From: Shinella kummerowiae
GTDB taxonomy: Bacteria > Pseudomonadota > Alphaproteobacteria > Rhizobiales > Rhizobiaceae
Direction: 5' to 3'
DNA: 64,000 bases
Assembly (NCBI RefSeq): GCF_009827055.1
Contig: NZ_WUMK01000003.1
Span: 310,001 to 374,000, forward strand
Shown here piece by piece: positions 50,381-59,301 of this stretch (within the stretch, counting starts at the first letter, position 1; each line of letters begins with the position of its first letter). The notes under the pieces are model-generated. The model worked only from the letters and a program-made list of their open reading frames with translations, was not told the DNA's origin and ran no database searches. A program made the translations under genes and the position numbers.

Positions 50381-51226
50381 TCAGGTCGAAGTCGCTTGTC
50401 CCGTCACATCCCACAGATCGCGCACCATCTGCCGCAGCAGGAGCGCCTCGGCCCAGCGGTCCGTCGTGTCGTTTCCGTCCCTGCCGGTAATCGCATAGGG
50501 CTTGGGGCCGAGTTCACAGGTGAAGACGAGTTCCGCATTATCCGCTGAGCGAGATCGCCAATGGCGGAAACCGTAGTCCCACCATTCAAGGAAGAGGTCC
50601 ACCCACGGGCGGTGGTGCGGAAAGGAGATTTCGATCTGCACCTGCTCGCGCGAGGCGACGCGGCCGTGGAAAGCCCGCGAATTGCGAAGGATGCGCTGGA
50701 TCAACGCATGGTTTTCCGCCTCGACCGGAAAAGCGAACTCCCGGCCGACGAGGAAATGCGACAGGTCGGCAAGGAGCGGCAGATCGGGCCGCTGATCCAG
50801 CAGGTCCAAGGTGAAGAACAGGTCCGTGGTCATCCGATCGCGGTGTGTCTCGATGAACACGGGAATGCCCGCATCGTCCGCAAGCCGCATCCAGCCGTCG
50901 AGCAGCGGCAGGCAATCGTCGATCCGGCGCAGCCGGATATCGGGCTGCAGATTGATGTGTTTGACAGGGTATTCGGCCGCGAGCTCCAGTGGAAGGCGCA
51001 GATCATCCACGGTGCGCGGGAAGCAGACACCCTCGACCTTAAGCCCTGTGCCGCGCATGGTTTCGTTGAGGCGAACGACGTCCGCACGGTTGGTATAGTG
51101 CGCACTGACACCGTCGAAATCCGCGTCCGCAATCATCGCGATGTTTTCCGCGAGACTGCGTTCGTATCCATCCGTGTGTCGACGCTCCATGGCCCACAGC
51201 GACTGGAAGAAAAGCAAGGTCTGCAT
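50381..51226 (-). CDS. Xylose-isomerase-like TIM barrel sugar isomerase/epimerase
   Basis: A 281-residue protein of the IolE/MocC type superfamily (AP endonuclease family 2 fold). Visible pieces are NIAMIADADFDGVSAHYTNR, VKHINLQPDIRLRRIDDCLP, IPVFIETHRDRMTTDL (metal Glu/His) and LLADLSHFLVGREF. The protein starts at ATG 51226, whose ATGA overlaps the stop of the ferredoxin-reductase-like gene. The cluster suggests a role after import and oxidative opening of an inositol-type compound, as MocC is proposed to have (inference). Confidence 0.8.
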   Translation of the reverse strand: MQTLLFFQSLWAMERRHTDGYERSLAENIAMIADADFDGVSAHYTNRADVVRLNETMRGTGLKVEGVCFPRTVDDLRLPLELAAEYPVKHINLQPDIRLRRIDDCLPLLDGWMRLADDAGIPVFIETHRDRMTTDLFFTLDLLDQRPDLPLLADLSHFLVGREFAFPVEAENHALIQRILRNSRAFHGRVASREQVQIEISFPHHRPWVDLFLEWWDYGFRHWRSRSADNAELVFTCELGPKPYAITGRDGNDTTDRWAEALLLRQMVRDLWDVTGQATST

Positions 51227-52431
51227 CAAGCCGCCCGCGCTGTCTTGAGGAGCGCCTTGAGATTGACACCGGGATCCGCAAGGGCTGCGGGATCGGGGCT
51301 GATGCCAGCAGCGATCAACATTTCGGCAAGCTTGATATCCTTGGCAAGGCTGTTTCCCGGGCCAAGGCCGGCGGCGGCCACGAGGCGTCCTTCGTCGAGA
51401 AAGAATTCCAGCTCTCCCCCGCCGGACGGTCGCACGACACTGCGATGGTCAGGCAGCGGCACGCCGGCGACCTGGAGACCGAGATCATACTGGTCGGACC
51501 AGAACCAGGGGGTGGCGACAAAGGCCTCGTCCGCTCCGGCCATGTTGCGGGCGGCAGTCTCGGCCTGGCTGCGGGCATTGCGCCAGCTCTCGAACCGGAC
51601 ATGCCCACCGCCCGGTTGCGAGACAGCAGCACAATCGCCCGCGGCAAAGATATGCGGATCGCTCGTGCGAAGAAACGCGTCGGTCAGGACACCGTTGCCG
51701 ATGGCAAGCCCGGCCGCTTGGGCGAGATGCGTATCCGGCAGGACGCCGATGGCGGCCACGACGATATCTGCAGGCACCTGGCTGCCATCGGCGAGAACGA
51801 TGGCATCGGGCGTGATCTCTGCAATGCCCTGCCCCAAATGAAACCTGACACCCTCGTCCATATGCCGGTCGTGAAGCTTGGCGGCAAGACGTGCAGGAAC
51901 GGCCCGACCGAGCGTCTTCTGGGCCGCCTCAATGACGCTGACGGCGAGCCCCTTGCCGCGCAGAACCGCCGCAAGCTCCATGCCGATCAGTCCGCCGCCG
52001 ATGATGACAAAATGCCTGCCGGCTTCGGCGCGCGAGAAGATCGCCGCCGCCTCGGCATAGGTGCGGAAATCCAACGCGTGCTGCGCCCCGGGGCAGGTCA
52101 GCCGCCTGGGCTGCGCACCCGTCGCGAGAAGCAGCTTTTCGTAGCGCAGGGTGGAACCGTCGCTCAGGCTCACGGAGCGGCGGGCGGCATCGAGGCCGGA
52201 CGCCGATACCCCTTGGCGATAGTCGATACCGGCGGCGGCCAAAGTCTCGGCGGCGCAGATCGCTTTCATCTGGACCGCGCCGTCCACGGGTTTTGACAGT
52301 GGCGGGCGTTCGTAGGGCAGGTGCGGTTCCGAGCCGACCAGCGTGACGGTGCCGGCAAACCCCGCTTCGCGTGCTGCAAAGGCCGCCCTTGTGCCGGCTT
52401 CGCCCGCACCGATGATGACGATACCGTCCAT
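51226..52431 (-). CDS. Ferredoxin/rubredoxin reductase-type FAD oxidoreductase
   Basis: A 401-residue flavoprotein. FAD site IVIIGAGEAGTRAAFAARE, NAD(P)H site VIIGGGLIGMELAAVLRGKG and the second FAD motif TSDPHIFAAGDCAAVSQP are in place, with the C-terminal reductase domain (WFWSDQYDLGLQVAG). It is of the BphA4/CamA kind that feeds electrons to small ferredoxins, here probably the Rieske ferredoxin at 53508. That is the job of MocF in the rhizopine pathway. ATG 52431 has CGGAGAC upstream. Confidence 0.88.
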   Translation of the reverse strand: MDGIVIIGAGEAGTRAAFAAREAGFAGTVTLVGSEPHLPYERPPLSKPVDGAVQMKAICAAETLAAAGIDYRQGVSASGLDAARRSVSLSDGSTLRYEKLLLATGAQPRRLTCPGAQHALDFRTYAEAAAIFSRAEAGRHFVIIGGGLIGMELAAVLRGKGLAVSVIEAAQKTLGRAVPARLAAKLHDRHMDEGVRFHLGQGIAEITPDAIVLADGSQVPADIVVAAIGVLPDTHLAQAAGLAIGNGVLTDAFLRTSDPHIFAAGDCAAVSQPGGGHVRFESWRNARSQAETAARNMAGADEAFVATPWFWSDQYDLGLQVAGVPLPDHRSVVRPSGGGELEFFLDEGRLVAAAGLGPGNSLAKDIKLAEMLIAAGISPDPAALADPGVNLKALLKTARAA

Positions 52432-52486
52432 GTTGTCTCCGTGGCGAAAAGCGACCGGCGCATCCACGTGCGCCGGCCGGGGAGGA

Positions 52487-53431
52487 TCAGTTCTTGCTGG
52501 CGTAGTCGGCCATGTTCTTCGGTGTCACGAGTTCGAACGGCACCCAGACCTGCTTTTCGACCGGCTCGCCACGCACCAGCGCGACCGCGGCATTCACCGC
52601 ACTGGCCGACTGGCCCTTGGCGTTCTGGAAGACCGTTGCGTCGAGATCGCCGGCCGCCATCGCGGCAAGACCGTCCTGCGTGGCGTCGATGCCGATGACG
52701 ATGACGTCCTCCATCGAGACGCCGGCTGCCTTGAGTGCCTGGATGGCACCGATCGCCATTTCGTCATTGTTGGCGAAAACTACGTCGATCGGCTGGCCGG
52801 CGGTGATCCAGTTGGTCGTCAGGTCCATCGCGTTGGTCCGTGTCCAGGCGCCAGATTGTTCGTCGGCGATCGTCACACTCTTGCACTCGCTGGAGCCAAG
52901 CGTTTCCTTGAACGAGTTGGTGCGATCGCGAGAGGCCTGGTGGGCAAGATCACCCATCAAGATATAGACCTGCGCGTCGCTCGCCTTGCCCTTTTCCTTC
53001 AAGAGCGAACAGGCCGCTTCCGCACCCAGCTTGCCGGAGTCCGTTTCCCTGGAACCGACATAGGCCTGCTTGTCCGGCAGCTTTCCGGAATTGTCCGGCT
53101 CAAGATTGAGGTAGACCAGCGGTATGCCGGCTTTTTCGGCCGCTTCACTGATGCCGGGCGCAGCAGACGTATCCGTCAGCGTCATGACGATCGCGTCCAC
53201 ACCGGCCGCGATGAAATTGTTCACCTGGTTGAGCTGCTTGGAAATATCGGTCTGTGCGTCCTCGATCTGCACGTCCACGCCATTCACTTCCGAAGCCCGC
53301 GTGCTGATACCTTCACGCAGAAGGGTCTGGAAGTTGTTGTCGAAACTCTGCATGGAGACGCCGATCGTCTCCGCCGAGGCAGCACTTCCCATCATGGCGG
53401 CCAGGGCGGCCGCCAGGTACATGGATTTCAT
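52487..53431 (-). CDS. RbsB-type periplasmic sugar-binding protein
   Basis: A 314-residue periplasmic-binding-protein type 1 sugar binder. The signal peptide MKSMYLAAALAAMMGSAASA is cut near residue 20. The mature part has TIGVSMQSFDNNFQTLLREG, NNFIAAGVDAIVMTLTDTSA and VVFANNDEMAIGAIQALKAA, the usual ligand pocket positions. MocB, the rhizopine-binding protein, is of this class. No permease or ATPase gene adjoins it, so it may work with a remote RbsAC-type transporter. GAGGATGAG precedes the ATG. Confidence 0.87.
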   Translation of the reverse strand: MKSMYLAAALAAMMGSAASAETIGVSMQSFDNNFQTLLREGISTRASEVNGVDVQIEDAQTDISKQLNQVNNFIAAGVDAIVMTLTDTSAAPGISEAAEKAGIPLVYLNLEPDNSGKLPDKQAYVGSRETDSGKLGAEAACSLLKEKGKASDAQVYILMGDLAHQASRDRTNSFKETLGSSECKSVTIADEQSGAWTRTNAMDLTTNWITAGQPIDVVFANNDEMAIGAIQALKAAGVSMEDVIVIGIDATQDGLAAMAAGDLDATVFQNAKGQSASAVNAAVALVRGEPVEKQVWVPFELVTPKNMADYASKN

Positions 53432-53507
53432 CTCATCCTCCCAATGGGTGCCGGCTCACCCGATCGCACACCGGAGGCCCGACGGGCCCGGTCTTTGCTA
53501 CGTGGCC

Positions 53508-53819
53508 CTAGGACAGGGCCACGCGAACCTCTCCGTCGATCACCTCGGCCGGATAGGTTTTCAGGTTCTCGCAGGCGGGAAGCCGCAGGGCTTCGCCGGT
53601 GCGATAGTCGAACACGCCGGAATGCTTGGGACATTCCACCTCGAAGTCCATGACCAGCCCATCGGCGAGATGAATCGCCTCATGGGTGCACAGACCGGCC
53701 GTGCAGTAGACCTGATCGTCGGGCGCGCGGTAGATCGCGTAGGTGCGGCCCCCGTGATCGAAGCGGATGGCGCCTTCCTGTTCGATGTCATCGAGTTTGC
53801 AGGCGGGAACCCAGGTCAT
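53508..53819 (-). CDS. mocE: MocE family Rieske 2Fe-2S ferredoxin
   Basis: A 103-residue Rieske ferredoxin with the iron-sulfur ligands CTH (Cys44, His46) and CPKH (Cys63, His66), spaced as in oxygenase ferredoxins: AGLCTHEAIHLADG and EVECPKHSGVFDYRTGEALR. MocE was described in rhizopine catabolism, where it supplies electrons to the MocD oxygenase. Its ATG overlaps the stop of the membrane hydroxylase gene (ATGA), which supports a shared electron-transfer complex. Confidence 0.87.
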   Translation of the reverse strand: MTWVPACKLDDIEQEGAIRFDHGGRTYAIYRAPDDQVYCTAGLCTHEAIHLADGLVMDFEVECPKHSGVFDYRTGEALRLPACENLKTYPAEVIDGEVRVALS

Positions 53820-54850
53820 TCGGCTGCTCCTTGAACTTCAGTGCGTGCCTTGCGGGCAGCGAGTTTTTCCTTGCGGCGGCGGTACCGCTCCTGCATCTGC
53901 GCTTCACCTTCCGGCGAGCCGTCGTGCCAAGTGCCGAACCACTTATCGAGCGGGATCAGCGCGTCGCCGTAGTTCACCTCGAAATATTTGTGGTGCAGGT
54001 AGTGCGCATAGGCGTGGCTATCGACCAGCTTGTCCTCGCCGACCTCGACCTTGTCGAAGCCGACATGGCCGGGGATGGCGCCGAAACCCGCATAGTGCAG
54101 CTGGTAAAGCATGAGGATCGGGTTGGACGGCAGGATCAGGTGATAGAAGGCGGTGCCAAGATAGAGCAGGTGCTCGACCGGATGCATCGACAGCGATGAC
54201 CACGGCGACGGGTTCACGGAATTATGGTGGACCGAATGCACCCACTTGTAGAGAAGCGGCGTGTGAATGAGCCGGTGGATGCAAAAGAAGTGGAATTCGT
54301 GAATGATCGGCACCACGAGGGCCACGAGCGCCAGTGTCCACGGGTTCTCCGAAAAGCTCAGCCAGGGTGCATAGCCATTGGCATAGGCCCAGAGCATGGC
54401 CACTTCGATCGCCGTCCAGATGGTGACGCCCGAAAGGAACGTGCGCAGGATGTTGTCGAGGTTCTGGCTTTCAAACCAGAAGGCCTTGTTCTTCTGGTCT
54501 GAGGGGAATTTTCCATTGTACTTGAAGCGGTTTTCCTGCCGCTTCAGCACATAGAGGTGGACCTCGAAGGCGCCGTAGAAGAGGAGAACGCAGACCGCAT
54601 TCACGATGTAAAGCCAGGCGGCCCAACCGATGCTCAATGTCTGCATGGTTTCGACGGACGGAATGACCCAGGCCCAATAGGCGACCGCCGACAGGGCAAA
54701 GATCGCATTCCACGGGAAGAAGTAATGCGGCAGCCATTTCAGGACCGCCATCAGTTTCGGCGGAAAGACGAAGAGCGGCGCGGTTTCAACCGGCTCGTTC
54801 GGCGCCCAGTCGCCGCGCTTGTTGCGCTTGCCATATTTCAGATCGTCCAT
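53816..54850 (-). CDS. Sterol desaturase/fatty acid hydroxylase superfamily membrane oxygenase (MocD-like)
   Basis: A 344-residue membrane di-iron oxygenase. At least four hydrophobic segments are visible, the first near NAIFALSAVAYWAWVIPSVE. His-box motifs are present: HEFHFFCIHRLIHTPLLYKW, VHSVHHNSVNPSPW, SLSMHPVEHLLY and later HAYAHYLHHKYFEVNYG, all eight expected His residues. It uses electrons from the Rieske ferredoxin that is co-translated with it. In Rhizobium rhizopine catabolism MocDEF is thought to demethylate 3-O-methyl-scyllo-inosamine. The start ATG 54850 has GAAGGAGAG. Confidence 0.85.
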   Translation of the reverse strand: MDDLKYGKRNKRGDWAPNEPVETAPLFVFPPKLMAVLKWLPHYFFPWNAIFALSAVAYWAWVIPSVETMQTLSIGWAAWLYIVNAVCVLLFYGAFEVHLYVLKRQENRFKYNGKFPSDQKNKAFWFESQNLDNILRTFLSGVTIWTAIEVAMLWAYANGYAPWLSFSENPWTLALVALVVPIIHEFHFFCIHRLIHTPLLYKWVHSVHHNSVNPSPWSSLSMHPVEHLLYLGTAFYHLILPSNPILMLYQLHYAGFGAIPGHVGFDKVEVGEDKLVDSHAYAHYLHHKYFEVNYGDALIPLDKWFGTWHDGSPEGEAQMQERYRRRKEKLAARKARTEVQGAAE

Positions 54851-54943
54851 TGCGCTCTCCTTCGGGTTTTGGCCCGCACAATTCGTGAAAGGAGAGCGCG
54901 TGATGCGCCTTACCCGTACGTTCTGGTTGGAACGCCGGCTCTC

Positions 54944-55010
54944 CTCCTGACTTGAAAATTATCAGGAGTGCTGTGAAACGGCGAAGGCTTCCTTGATCAA
55001 ATCAGATCAA
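54944..55010. promoter_or_regulatory. Two inverted repeats upstream of MocD-like gene
   Basis: CTCCTGA (54944-54950) and TCAGGAG (54962-54968) form an exact inverted repeat around 11 bases. A second element TTGATCAAATCAGATCAA (54993-55010) has exact 6-base arms and touches the stop codon of the LacI gene. Both lie between the LacI gene and the oxygenase operon, so they may be LacI-family operators controlling that operon, or the first may end the LacI transcript. Confidence 0.4.
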
Positions 55011-56008
55011 AGCCCTTCGGCGGTTATGGTGATGAAACGAATGGGATTCCGGTCCGGTTCGATCTCGGTCAGGCCGATGCGGCGCAGGACGAGATCAAGC
55101 GCGCGCTGCGCCTGCGCCTCGGGTGCCTGGTCGAGCACGACATCCATGATGCCCTCGCCCAGCGCTGTGCGTGTATAGTCAGTCAGTTCGTGCCCGACGA
55201 ACAGGATATCGCGGCCGCGGGGATGGCGCCGCAGCACGCTGATGAGCGCGGAATTCGCTCCGCCCGCGTTATAGAGGCCGACGAGGTTTGGGTATTTTTC
55301 AAGCGCAATGGAGAGTGTTTCCGCGCTGAAACTCTCCTCATCCCGGCTGTAACCAAGCCATTCGAAGGCGATCGGCCCTGGATGATCCAGAAAATAGTCG
55401 GAGAAGCCCCGAATACGGTCGCGGTGCACCTGGTAGATCGGGTGGCAGAGCGCCACGACTGGCCCCTCCACCTTGGCCATTCGCGCGATGAAATAGGCCG
55501 CCGTACGGCCGGCGGCATAATTATCGATGCCGACGAATTCCGCGCTGTTGCCGGACGCGCGAGTCACCACATGAACGACGGGCACGCCGCGGACGATGAC
55601 TGCCTCCACGGCAGCGCTGATCAGCGGACTGTTGGGAACGGCGAGGATCAGGCCGGCCCTCGGCGTCTCGGTGGAAAGAATGCGTTTAGCGATCTCCTCC
55701 GGCTTCATCTCCTCCGTGAAGCTGCGGTGGACGACGGCGAGCGGATCGAGCGTCGCGGCAATGCGTTCAAACGCCTTGGAAAGCCGCCGATAAAAGGTGG
55801 TTTCCGGGCGCACCATCAGCACCTCGATGCGCAGCAAGCCGCGATGGGTATCGGGCAGCGTGCGCGGGTATTTCAGGCTACGCGCCGCAATGACCACCTT
55901 CGCGACCAGATCGGGCCGCACCCCGCCGCGGCCGTTCAGCACGCGCTCGACCGTGGCGGTCCCGACACCGGCATGCCGGGCGATGTCCCCGTAGTTCGGC
56001 TTGCTCAC
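55007..56008 (-). CDS. LacI family transcriptional regulator
   Basis: A 333-residue regulator. The N-terminal HTH is YGDIARHAGVGTATVERVLN then GRGGVRPDLVAKV. The C-terminal sugar-sensor domain has AGLILAVPNSPLISAAVEAV, EFVGIDNYAAGRTAAYFIAR, GLYNAGGANSALISVL and FVGHELTDYTRTALGEG. The start is GTG 56008. It lies directly upstream of the oxygenase-Rieske-binding protein operon in the same direction and probably controls it in response to an inositol-like sugar (inference). The classical moc regulator MocR is of a different family. Confidence 0.88.
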   Translation of the reverse strand: MSKPNYGDIARHAGVGTATVERVLNGRGGVRPDLVAKVVIAARSLKYPRTLPDTHRGLLRIEVLMVRPETTFYRRLSKAFERIAATLDPLAVVHRSFTEEMKPEEIAKRILSTETPRAGLILAVPNSPLISAAVEAVIVRGVPVVHVVTRASGNSAEFVGIDNYAAGRTAAYFIARMAKVEGPVVALCHPIYQVHRDRIRGFSDYFLDHPGPIAFEWLGYSRDEESFSAETLSIALEKYPNLVGLYNAGGANSALISVLRRHPRGRDILFVGHELTDYTRTALGEGIMDVVLDQAPEAQAQRALDLVLRRIGLTEIEPDRNPIRFITITAEGL

Positions 56009-56071
56009 GTCGCGAAGGCCTTGGATTGAGTAACGCTGCGATGAGGTGCCAAACTAGCGCAAGACGTTTGC

Positions 56072-57697
56072 CTATGCGCGCGCCAAAATGGCCTCCGCCG
56101 CCTTTTCCGCAATCATGATGACCGGCGAATTCGTGTTGCCCGAGACGATCGTCGGCATGATCGAGGCATCGACGACGCGCAGATTGCCGACCCCGTGCAC
56201 ACGGAGCTTCGAATCCACCACCGCCATCGGGTCGTCGCCCATCTTGCAGGTGCCGACAGGGTGGAAGATCGTGGTGGCGATGTCGCCCGCGCGCTGGATC
56301 AACTCCTCATCGCTCTGGTACTCCTGCCCCGGCAGCATCTCTTGCGGCCGGAAGCGATTTATCGCCTTCGTCTGCATGAGGCTGCGGGCGTGCCGGATGG
56401 ACTTGGCCGCAAGCAGCCGGTCCCCGACGGTCGAAAGATAATTCGGGCGGATTTCCGGTGGCAAAGCCGCATCGCGCGTCGTGACATGCACGGTGCCACG
56501 GCTTTCCGGTCGCAGATTGCAGACGGAAACGGTCACCGCTGGATAGCGGTGCAGCGGCTCGCCGAGCCGGTCGGTGCTGAGCGGCTGGACATGATATTCG
56601 AGATCGGCCGTGGCGACGGCCGGATCGCTCTTCGCAAAAATGCCGAGCTGGCTCGGGGCCATGGAAAGCGGGCCGGAGCGGTTGATGGCATATTGCAGGC
56701 CCATGCCTGCGCGGCTGAACAGGTTGTGATAGAGCTGGTTCAGCGTGCGCGCACCTTCGATCTTGAAGACCGTGCGGATCTGCAGGTGATCCTGAAGATT
56801 TTCGCCGACGCCCTCAAGCGCATGGTGTATCGGCAGATCAAGGGCAGAAAGAACATCCGGCCGCCCGATGCCCGACAGCTCCAAAATCTTCGGCGAGTTG
56901 ATGGCACCGGCCGACAGCACGACCTCGCGGGAAGCCCGCGCGATGCACAGCCGCCCGGCAAGGCGGAAGCGGACGCCGGAGATCGCCTTGCCATCGAATT
57001 CCAGCCGCTCGGTCTCGGCACCTGTGAGGACGCGCAGGTTGCTGCGCTTCATCGCGGGCCGCAGGAAGGCCTTCGTCGTGTTCCAGCGCAGGCCGCCGCG
57101 CTGGTTGACCTCGAAATAACCGGAGCCTTCGTTGTCGCCGTCGTTGAAATCGTCGGTCTTCGGAATACCGAGTTCCTCCGCCGCATCGCGGAAGGCATCG
57201 AGGATCGGCCAGGAGAGGCGTTGGCGCTCGACGCGCCATTCGCCGCCAGCACCGTGCATGGCGGATTTACCGCGATAATTGTCTTCCGACTTCAGGAAGT
57301 AGGGCAGCACCTCGTCCCAGCTCCAGCCGGCATTGCCCGCCTGTCGCCAGCCGTCATAGTCGGCCGCCTGCCCGCGCATATAGATCATGCCGTTGATCGA
57401 CGAGCAGCCGCCGAGCACTTTTCCGCGCGGGTAGTTCAAGGCGCGGCCATTAAGCCCGGCTTCCGCCGCCGTCTTCATCATCCAATCGGTGCGCGGGTTG
57501 CCCATGCAGAACAGATAGCCGATCGGCACATGCACCCAGTGATAGCGGTCCGTGCCGCCGGCCTCGAGCAGCAGCACCCGGTTCTTCGGGTCGGCCGACA
57601 GCCGGTTTGCCAGGACACAGCCAGCCGAGCCGGCGCCGACGATAATGAAATCGTAGGTGCCCTTGTCGACCGGCGTTTCATTCACATGCTGGTTCAC
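56072..57697 (-). CDS. GMC family FAD-dependent oxidoreductase (choline/alcohol dehydrogenase type)
   Basis: A 541-residue flavoenzyme. It has the FAD motif DFIIVGAGSAGCVLANRLS, the second GMC signature near GAINSPKILELSGIG, and C-terminal catalytic His/Asn positions (IFHPVGTCKMG and NTNSPVIMIAEKA). It oxidises an alcohol group in choline, an aldose or a polyol. The start is GTG 57697, whose GTGA overlaps the kinase stop and which has CGGGAG upstream. It is the last gene of the SorC-headed operon. Choline dehydrogenase is one possible annotation, but the betaine context is absent. Confidence 0.88.
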   Translation of the reverse strand: MNQHVNETPVDKGTYDFIIVGAGSAGCVLANRLSADPKNRVLLLEAGGTDRYHWVHVPIGYLFCMGNPRTDWMMKTAAEAGLNGRALNYPRGKVLGGCSSINGMIYMRGQAADYDGWRQAGNAGWSWDEVLPYFLKSEDNYRGKSAMHGAGGEWRVERQRLSWPILDAFRDAAEELGIPKTDDFNDGDNEGSGYFEVNQRGGLRWNTTKAFLRPAMKRSNLRVLTGAETERLEFDGKAISGVRFRLAGRLCIARASREVVLSAGAINSPKILELSGIGRPDVLSALDLPIHHALEGVGENLQDHLQIRTVFKIEGARTLNQLYHNLFSRAGMGLQYAINRSGPLSMAPSQLGIFAKSDPAVATADLEYHVQPLSTDRLGEPLHRYPAVTVSVCNLRPESRGTVHVTTRDAALPPEIRPNYLSTVGDRLLAAKSIRHARSLMQTKAINRFRPQEMLPGQEYQSDEELIQRAGDIATTIFHPVGTCKMGDDPMAVVDSKLRVHGVGNLRVVDASIMPTIVSGNTNSPVIMIAEKAAEAILARA

Positions 57698-59223
57698 GCC
57701 GCAACTCCCGTTGCCATGGGTTCGCTTGCCGAAAGCCGCCGCCAAAGCGGCGTCATGGCGTCCGTCATGTCCTTGTAGAGCGCGTAGCGCCGGCCGTAAT
57801 GCGCGGCAAGGGCGCTGTTGGGTTTATATTGCCGGTCGGTCCGCACCATGGCATTGGCGCCTTCCGTGAAATCCTGAAAGAGGCCGACGCCGGTGCCCGC
57901 CGCGATTGCCGCGCCGAGCGCGCCCGTCTCCCGCGAGACCGCGACGGTCACCGGCACGCCGAGCACGTCGGCAAAAATCTGCGGCCAGAGAAGGCTGCGC
58001 GAGCCCCCGCCGGACAGCACCGCCTCTTCGAAGGTCGCCCCGGCCTTGCGGATCGTTTCGACATGATGGCGATGGCCGAAGGCGACACCCTCCAGAAGGG
58101 CGCGGATCAGGTGCCCCTTCGTGTGCCAGCCGGCGATGCCGTAGAATCCGGCCCGTGCATGGCCATCCTGTTGCGCGCCGTAGAGGAAGGGGTGATAAAG
58201 CGGATCGTCGGCCGCCGGCGCAATCTCTACCGCCAGTGCGCAGGCGGCGTCAAAGGGCGAAACGCCTTCCGCATGCTCACCCTCGAAAAATTCCCGCACC
58301 AGCCATTCGAGATTTGCCGCCGATGTGGCGCTGTTTTCCATCGCCATGTAGCGCGTGCGGTCGAAGGTCGAGGACATGAAGACCGGGCCATCGAGGTCAG
58401 GACCGTCGATGACGACCTGGTTGATACTCCACGTCCCGGCGATGATCGAGGCACTGCCGGTGCGCGAGACGCCCGAGCCGAGCGCGGAGGCCACGACGTC
58501 GAATAGCCCGCCAATGACCGGCGTGCCTGCCGCAAGGCCGGTTTCCGCGGCCACGGCATCCGTCACCCGCCCGGCAATGTCGGCGCTTTCGATCAGTCGC
58601 GGCAGCAGGTCCATGCAGTCGGCAAGGCCATAGGCTTCCATCAGCGCCTTATCGTAGCGACGGGCAGCGAGATCGAGCAGCCCGGCGCCGGACATGTCCG
58701 ACATCTCGCTGACGCGCTCGCCGGTCAAGCGATTGACGACGAAATCCTTGGAGTAGAACACCGTGCCGATGCGCTTGAAGACGTCCGGCCGATAGCGCTT
58801 CAGCCAGGCAAGCAGCGTCGGTGTCTGGGACGGCCAGGGGCGCTGGCGGGCGATCGGATAGGTGCGATCGCCGACACCTTCCGCCAGCCATTCCTCGACG
58901 AGGCCGGTGGCGCGCGTGTCGATCGACTGGATGCCGATGAGCGGTTCACCGTCCCGATCGAGCGCATAAAGCCCGTTGCCGTGACCGGCGCAGCCGATGG
59001 CGGCAATATCGTTCGCCGCGATACCCGCCTTGTCGAGGCAGGTGCGGATGACGCGTTTCGCATTGGCCCACAACTCGCCGAGGTCGCGCTCGACATGGCC
59101 GGGGCATGGCATGCGGCTATGCCCCTCCTCGCCCGCATGCGCCAATTCCCGGCCCGCGAGGTCGAAGATCACCGCCTTGATGACGGTGTTGCCCGCGTCG
59201 AGCCCCAACAGATATTTCTGCAT
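57694..59223 (-). CDS. FGGY family carbohydrate kinase
   Basis: A 509-residue sugar/polyol kinase. It has the N-terminal phosphate loop LLGLDAGNTVIKAVIFDLAG, CAGHGNGLYALDRDGEPLIG, the SKDFVVNRLTGE segment, GLFDVVASALGSGVS and the C-terminal LSGGGSRSLLWPQIFADVLG (the FGGY signature type). It phosphorylates an imported sugar, polyol or related compound with ATP. ATG 59223 has GGGAGGGG. Relatives include erythritol kinase EryA, xylulokinases and LsrK; I cannot pick one. Its gene lies behind an intercistronic hairpin and before the GMC gene. Confidence 0.88.
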   Translation of the reverse strand: MQKYLLGLDAGNTVIKAVIFDLAGRELAHAGEEGHSRMPCPGHVERDLGELWANAKRVIRTCLDKAGIAANDIAAIGCAGHGNGLYALDRDGEPLIGIQSIDTRATGLVEEWLAEGVGDRTYPIARQRPWPSQTPTLLAWLKRYRPDVFKRIGTVFYSKDFVVNRLTGERVSEMSDMSGAGLLDLAARRYDKALMEAYGLADCMDLLPRLIESADIAGRVTDAVAAETGLAAGTPVIGGLFDVVASALGSGVSRTGSASIIAGTWSINQVVIDGPDLDGPVFMSSTFDRTRYMAMENSATSAANLEWLVREFFEGEHAEGVSPFDAACALAVEIAPAADDPLYHPFLYGAQQDGHARAGFYGIAGWHTKGHLIRALLEGVAFGHRHHVETIRKAGATFEEAVLSGGGSRSLLWPQIFADVLGVPVTVAVSRETGALGAAIAAGTGVGLFQDFTEGANAMVRTDRQYKPNSALAAHYGRRYALYKDMTDAMTPLWRRLSASEPMATGVAA

Positions 59224-59252
59224 TCCGAACCCCTCCCAAGGCTCCAGTTTTC

Positions 59253-59292
59253 GCAATTCCAGAAAGACCGCCTATGGTTTTCCTGGAATTGC
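59253..59292. promoter_or_regulatory. Intercistronic hairpin between aldolase and kinase genes
   Basis: GCAATTCCAG (59253-59262) and CTGGAATTGC (59283-59292) pair exactly around 20 bases, with more A/T-rich pairing possible inside. No T-run follows on the minus strand, so an mRNA processing or stability element, or an internal operator, is more likely than a terminator. It occupies the only sizeable gap (78 bases) in the SorC operon. Confidence 0.45.
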
Positions 59293-59301
59293 TTCAGCGC
59301 C

